Positions 58,601 through 64,000 of a stretch of 64,000 nucleotides of DNA are shown here, piece after piece. Each line of letters starts with the position of its first letter. Positions within the stretch are counted from its first letter, which is position 1. A program made the translations under genes and the position numbers. This stretch comes from Annona cherimola. Taxonomy: Eukaryota; Streptophyta; Magnoliopsida; Magnoliales; Annonaceae. The stretch covers positions 103,482,095 through 103,546,094 of the forward strand of contig CM059971.1 of the NCBI GenBank assembly GCA_030490835.1. The letters are read 5' to 3'. The notes beneath the pieces were generated by a model. That model did not search any database, had not been told where the DNA came from, and saw nothing but the letters and a program-made list of their open reading frames with translations.

Positions 58601-58943
58601 TTAGTATCATGATATTTCGAAAAATTTTCAATGTCATTTATTTCTTTTATTATTATCAATTTTTTACAAATAACACGTTTAGTTACATCAAATATTTTTT
58701 AATCCATTCTTCAAATTTATCTTATTTTTAATTATTTCTTCATATTTTTATATACAAAAACCTTATTTTCAATCATAATTATTTCGACACATCAGTCAAT
58801 CCAACTAATATATTTTTTAAATTTATTATTTTTATTCCTCATTATTACCTTTATCATATCACATTATTTTCTTTTGTTTAAAATTTTTTTATATTACAAA
58901 CTTTTCATCCATAAGTTTTATCAATTGCCAAAACACACAGAAC
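58601..58943. mobile_element. Degenerate Tourist-like MITE
   Basis: Family words such as atttcttcatatttttatat, caatccaactaatata and tatcatatcacattatt are present. The right end (gccaaaacacac) is recognisable, the left is decayed. Confidence 0.5.
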
Positions 58944-59162
58944 AAATAAAATGCAAATTTCATACTTATTAGCGGCATTAGCGCAACTAAACAACACATT
59001 CAGAGACTCATATTTTGTGATGTTGATTGTTGAACTATGTTACAGCTGAGTGTTACGGTATAAAAATTCCTTAAAAAAAAAGTGTTACAGTATATCGATA
59101 CCAAGATATACTTTCATCCATTGACGGCCCGGGCCATTTTAGCGTCATTTTTGTCATCTTCC

Positions 59163-60390
59163 CAGTGTTATCAGAACCGGACCGGACCGTCCGGTCCGAC
59201 CGGAAACCGGTCAAATTCCCGGTTCGGTTCGACCTGGTTCGGTTTGATGATATAAAACCGTCCGAACCGGTGAACCGGCGGTCGGACCGGATTCGACCGG
59301 TCCGACGGTCTCGTCGTCTCGCGAGTCGCGACCCCGCAGTACCTAACCCTACAGCCCCTCTCGTCGTTGCGCGGCCCCGCAGCCACGTCCGGACTCCGAT
59401 CGTCCCCTTCGCGAACGTCGGCACTCCCGCATGCAGCACTCTCGCTGCACCGACTCCAGAGTCCAACCCGCACTCCCTCGCCTTCGACGCCGTCGCCGCA
59501 GACGCCCTCCTCCTTCGACGCCGTCGCCGCAGCCCGCAAACAGCCAGACACCCTCCCCCCAGCGCCTCGTCCGTGCACCTGCAGCGCCTCGCCCTCGCGC
59601 CCGCCGACCACGCCTCGTCCTCAACGCCGTCATGCGTGCCCGCCCGCGCTTCGTCGTCAGAGCCCACACTCGCTGCCGTGCCCGCGTATCGTCGTCAGCG
59701 CCGTCACGCGCCTGCCCGCCCGCCCGTGCTGATGTTCAGATAAGCATTTGGGGATGTGTACTGTGGACATATGGCATGCATTGCGGATTAACACGGGACC
59801 TTGGAAGGAATTCCTCCGTGAAAAGCAGCAGGCAATTTGGAAAGTAAAAATGTCATTCGTTCCGGCTCCAACGGAGTTCAGGAACAACAGCAACTACATT
59901 TTCATTTTTTTCTAAACACCGGAGATATTTTTAATTTTTATATTATTATAAGTTATTTGATTGTTCAAATTTTCAACACTTACTGATTTGTTTTATTTCT
60001 TATTTTTTCAGGTATGTTTATAGCACTTCATCAAGTTACCCAGATAAAGTGAAATAATTCAAGAACCAATAACTAAGCAACAACGGTCATTGTTTATTAC
60101 AAGTTTAAGTATTTCAATTTTCAGGTTAGTTAATGTAGTTAATTTTTCTAAAATTTATGCTTAAAGATTTTTTAAAACTTGCTATTAATTTTTTTTCTGC
60201 ATGTTTTGTACTTATATCGTAGTCCTTAAAATTTAACATATATATTTAGGATTTATAAAAATATAATTTTATTAATATATTTATTTAAAATTAAAATTTT
60301 TAAATATTTATGACATCATAAATATGTAATGCTGACGTCACCGGTTCGAACCGAACCAGTTCCTTTACCGGTTCGGTTCTGACAACATTG
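59163..60390. mobile_element. hAT-like element with GC-rich interior and perfect 8-bp duplication
   Basis: 1,228 bp. Left end CAGTGTTATCAGAACCGGAC and the reverse complement of the right end, CAATGTTGTCAGAACCGAAC, are inverted repeats with few mismatches. The flanks are identical: CATCTTCC at 59155-59162 and 60391-60398. Subterminal regions are dense in ccggttcg/cgaaccgg words. The interior 59280-59740 is strikingly GC-rich (repeats of ccgtcgccgcag), unlike the AT-rich surroundings, and the remaining interior is AT-rich. No transposase is recognised. It lies about 840 bp upstream of the MLH1 start codon. Confidence 0.92.
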
Positions 60391-60398
60391 CATCTTCC

Positions 60399-61228
60399 TC
60401 ATAGATTATTATTATTTTTTTGGATACTAGGATAGCAATGTTCCTAATAGGCTTAAATATGCTCAACCTAAATACGGTAAAAATTATTTGCACAGTAGTC
60501 TTAAATATGCTCAAACTAAAAAAGGTAATTTTTTTTTACTTGCACAGCATTATTTTTAGTTGTTATCCTTAAACTTCTAGTTATTTCTTTATCTATTCCA
60601 TATCCGAAAACTTAATTTCGCAAATAACTTGGGATTATTTGCAAAAAAAAAAACATATTTTTTCGCTACTTTGTCAATCTTTATATGCAACTGATGTTTT
60701 TGCTTCTTTGACCATTTTATTTATTGGAAACTTCATTTTTGAGATTTTTAAATATTAAAAGTGTACAAAATGGATTTATCAAAGCTACATTTTCTTAATT
60801 TGACTAAAAATAAATTTAAATTTAAAAGGTTTTCTTCTAAATTCATTTATCATATTTTAGAATATAAAATAACTAAAAATAAGAGTTTACACAAAAGATT
60901 AACAAAGTAGCTAAACATCGATGGGGATTTTTTTTTTTTTTTGGTTATTTGTTTGTCTTTGTATAGAGTCGAATAATTTTACTTCATAGTCGGAGTGGAC
61001 TCCTTAAGCAGCAAGACAAAGTGGATTATAACAATCATTACGTTTGTGATTTGCAGCACTACTATTTTTATGGATTTGAAAATGATCTGCTTTATGCTTC
61101 CTCTTTGACATCTTGTCCCAGGCTTGCTAGCAATACGTGACTCCGCAGCAGCCGTCCGCTCCCAGCGCTGTATTTTGCCGCCATTCCCTCGCGATTCTCC
61201 TTTCCACCTATTCTTCTTCCCCATTCCC
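60399..61228. promoter_or_regulatory. 5' flank of MLH1
   Basis: AT-rich sequence, then a GC-richer leader just before 61229. No core promoter motif is certain. An open frame runs upstream in phase with MLH1 to 61124 but lacks family similarity. Confidence 0.35.
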
Positions 61229-64000
61229 ATGGAAATCGATGAACAAACACCGGAGGTACTTCCAACAGCAGCGAGTCCGCTGCCCAAGTTAGAGCCTCCA
61301 GCCATTCGTCGCCTACACCCTGCCGTTGTGAACCGGATCGCCGCTGGCGAGGTCATACAGCGCCCCGTCTCTGCCGTCAAGGAGCTCGTCGAGAACAGCC
61401 TCGACGCAGGATCCACCTCGATTAGCGTCGTTGTCAAGGACGGGGGGCTTAAGCTCATCCAGGTCTCCGACAATGGGCACGGCATTAGAGTAAGTTTCAC
61501 CACTACAGATACATGCCAACATGTAAAATTTGAAATTTTTGGTAGCGATAGATTTAGGGTTTAATCCGTCGAGCTTATGCCATGCGTCGGTTACTACAAA
61601 CGGCCTTTGAATGTTGACATTTCAGCTGCATTTTTTTGAGTGTATGCCAGTCAGTCACCAGCTCGACGCTCTCGCGAATTACTTTTCCAAAATTCTTTTT
61701 GGAAGAATGTCACTGTTTTAGGGTGCGCATAGGTCCTTCATGTTGACAGGCCTGCAATTTCCTGTTTTAATCTTTGTTTTGTGCATAATAGTATGAAGAC
61801 CTGCCAATACTTTGTGAAAGGCATACTACCTCAAAGCTGTCGACATTTGAAGATCTGCAGACGATAAGATCAATGGGCTTTAGGGGAGAGGCTCTGGCAA
61901 GCATGACGTACGTTGGTCATGTCACTGTGACAACAATTACTGAAGGCCAGTTGCATGGTTACAGGTACATGCTATCGTTTCATCTTTATGTAATTTATCA
62001 CTGCTATGTATTGGTGAGTTTTGGAAATTTCCTGAAATAGCATCAAAGGCTCTTATTTGTATCACTGACATTTTTTTCTGGAGGTGGATTTATTTTTCAG
62101 GGTTTCGTATAGAGATGGGCTAATGGAGCATGAGCCCAAGCCGTGTGCTGCCGTGAAAGGAACTCAGATAATGGTAAATTTTTTTCTTAGCTTCTTGGTT
62201 GATTGATGCTTTAAAGTTCTCCATCTAATGTTCTTCTTATGAAGTATTGGATTATAGTTTCAAATTTTCGTAAAATTGTTGGTATTTTTTTTGGTTTCAG
62301 ATTGAGAATCTTTTCTATAATATGGTTGCACGGAGGAAGACATTGCAGAATTCCAATGACGACTACTCAAAAATAGTGGACCTGATTTGTCGGTTTGCAA
62401 TTCATCATGTTGACGTGAGCTTCTCTTGTAGAAAGGTTGTTTCTTCAGCACTCACTCTCTTCGTGCCCATTATGACTTCAGGCTTGATTGACAATACTTT
62501 TCTTTTTTCTTAATGTATTACATTCTGCATTCCTGCTAGTGTGCTGTCCACTAAGTGGTGGCTTTCTTCTTCTTGATTTAGCATGGGGCGAGTAGAGCAG
62601 ATGTGCACACTGTCAGCACATGTTCAAAGCTCGATGCAATTCGATCTGTTTATGGTGTTTCTGTTTCTCGTGATCTAATTGAAATTGAAGCTTCAGATGA
62701 TGATCCTTCTCATGCAGTCTTCAAGATGGATGGTTTTATTTCCAATGCAAACTACGTTGCCAAGAAAACAACAATGGTTCTCTTCATCAATGGTTTGTGC
62801 TGCTGGATGCTATTATATATTGGGAATATTCTATAAATGAGTATCCCTTATTGTTATAATTTAACTTTGAAAGTGCTGTAATGGCTATTCTCTTGCAATG
62901 TGAATTTTGGAAGGATGTTTTGGTGGATGATCTTTGCTTAGGGTTATTGTTGCTTTTTCCATAGCTATTGTTATTTTCCTCATTCTCCATCTTGTCAAAT
63001 TGATAAAAGAGATTAAAGCTTTGGAAAGGTCAGGCAGCCTGTAGAGTTTTTTTTTTTTTTTTTTTTTTTTTCTGTTGTTTAGAAGTAGTATTATGTCAGC
63101 GGTATGTGCCTTACAAAGAAATGGACGAATTCTTTCAGTAGGGCATTGGAACTTGGAAGTATGCATGGTTCTTCTATCGACTTGAGATTATTTCGTTTTT
63201 ATTTATTTTCCCCTATAAGCTGCCTGAATAAGGCCATAGATGATCCCATGTGGGTGGCTTTCTGTCTTGAAGACAGCCAATAACCAGTCAAAATTCCCAA
63301 GAGGGTGACAAGGTTACCGTTTTGTCTCTCCAGAGCCCTTATTCAGCCTTACGAAAAAGCGAATTAACAGAAGACTGCATCCAGTGGTCCTTTCTTCTTT
63401 CTGGGGCTATGAACGTGTTCCCCATGACTCCTGGTCAATTGCAATCATATGGTGCCAAATCTACCTTTTAGGATCAAGTGCGATTTATCATGTCAAGGAG
63501 ATCAGGCTTTTAATGAGTTATATTGCATGCACGCCAAGACTTTGAAAAAAAAAAAATCCTACTGCATCTCTGCTAATATGCTTCGATTTTTCCTGTAATT
63601 TAACAATAGACTTGTCACTTGCATTTCTTTTGAAGTCCAAGATTTGCCCTTTGTTTTTGGAGATTTGGCATGTCCATGATTTACATGTCTGTTGGAATCT
63701 GATGACAAATTCCGTTTCCTACTTTGTACTCAGCAGATATCTATTTTGAGATTGGTGAAATCAGGGGACGAATAATTTTAATGTCCCTTTTCTCCTTGCT
63801 CCACTACTTGTTTCTTTCAAGAATATTTTTGCATAAGTTTCTTTTTTTGCTTTTATTATTCTAGATTTTCGAATTTATGAATTTATTGTCATAATATGGT
63901 CTTTTTTTTTTGGGGGTTTTAGGGAGGTTGGTCGAGTGTGCTGCTCTAAAGAGAGCAATTGAAGTTGCTTATGCTGCAACTCTACCAAAAGCATCAAAAC
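61229..64000 (+). CDS. MLH1: DNA mismatch repair protein MLH1, 5' part
   Basis: Visible exons: 61229-61489, 61792-61964, 62101-62173, 62301-62435, 62582-62792 and 63923 to the window end, GT-AG with closed phases; about 310 residues are present. MLH1 is the MutL homologue that pairs with PMS1/MLH3 after MutS proteins find a mismatch, and it also acts in meiotic crossing over, in the nucleus. The GHKL ATPase motifs are seen in order: [10 protein letters not shown] (about 51-60, catalytic Glu and Mg-binding Asn), DNGHGI (about 81-86) and [22 protein letters not shown] and the transducer-like segment [12 protein letters not shown] ... [18 protein letters not shown] follow. This pattern matches MLH1, not PMS1/PMS2. 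The start at 61229 precedes a short plant-type N-terminal extension. The C-terminal dimerisation domain is outside the window. Confidence 0.95.
63049..63071. repeat. Poly-T tract in MLH1 intron 5
   Basis: A run of about 23 T residues within the large intron before the last visible exon. Confidence 0.9.

Noticed and set aside
59071..59847. Several overlapping open frames of 100-200 codons on both strands
   Set aside because: Explained by high GC and few stop codons inside the hAT element; Arg/Ala/Pro-rich on every frame with no domain.
61124..61228. Upstream in-frame start for MLH1
   Set aside because: The added residues resemble translated leader sequence, and MLH1 proteins begin close to the ATPase core, as at 61229.
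1..64000. CRISPR arrays, bacterial operons, rRNA or tRNA genes
   Set aside because: No spaced identical repeats, no operon-like spacing, and no convincing cloverleaf or rRNA sequence was seen; the only 5S-like text is the TFIIIA regulatory exon and the only tRNA-like boxes belong to SINEs.

Overview
This window is nuclear DNA of a flowering plant. The genes have canonical GT-AG introns, long AT-rich intergenic stretches, many small DNA transposons, a plant-type LINE and tRNA-derived SINEs. Plant-only families are present: an Aux/IAA protein, a TFIIIA gene carrying the plant 5S rRNA-mimic exon, and a LigB/DODA-type dioxygenase array of the kind without the betalain-plant signature. I cannot resolve the species. 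The genes are not extremely GC-rich as grass genes often are, and the DODA motif argues against a betalain-specialised gene.

Layout. 1-6210 is AT-rich and gene-free, with local duplications and one dispersed repeat. 6972-13475 (+) is a ten-exon TruA-type tRNA pseudouridine synthase with a hAT element in intron 3 and a MITE in intron 8. 13476-21766 is intergenic and rich in MITEs. 21767-24574 (+) is a five-exon Aux/IAA repressor gene. 25261-34396 (-) is a tandem array of three LigB/DODA-like extradiol dioxygenase genes, all with the same three-exon structure; a hAT element sits directly upstream of the middle one. 37053-40514 (-) is a four-exon SETD6/Rubisco-LSMT-like lysine methyltransferase gene. 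40965-44194 holds an LTR-like stretch and a hAT element with a perfect 8-bp target duplication. 44374-45504 (+) is a small four-exon plastid-type DnaJ zinc-finger (BSD2-like) gene. 46200-46720 is a decayed duplicate of part of the SET gene. 48871-51514 (-) is a 5'-truncated LINE with an intact reverse transcriptase and RNase H frame. 54353-57442 (+) is TFIIIA, with nine zinc fingers and the P5SM riboregulatory exon. 59163-60390 is another hAT-like element with a perfect 8-bp target duplication. 61229 to the window end (+) is the 5' part of MLH1.

All seven single-copy or array gene models were built by joining exons at GT-AG sites with the phase checked at every junction. Each closes in frame, or runs off the window end for MLH1. 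The strongest regulatory finding is the 5S rRNA-like exon inside TFIIIA: including it shifts the frame to an early stop, which fits the known feedback by ribosomal protein L5. The most distinctive genome-biology signal is a set of short non-autonomous hAT elements, several with clear 8-bp target duplications and three lying close to gene starts. One retains a piece that looks like a transposase first exon. Another puts an in-frame ATG upstream of a dioxygenase gene.
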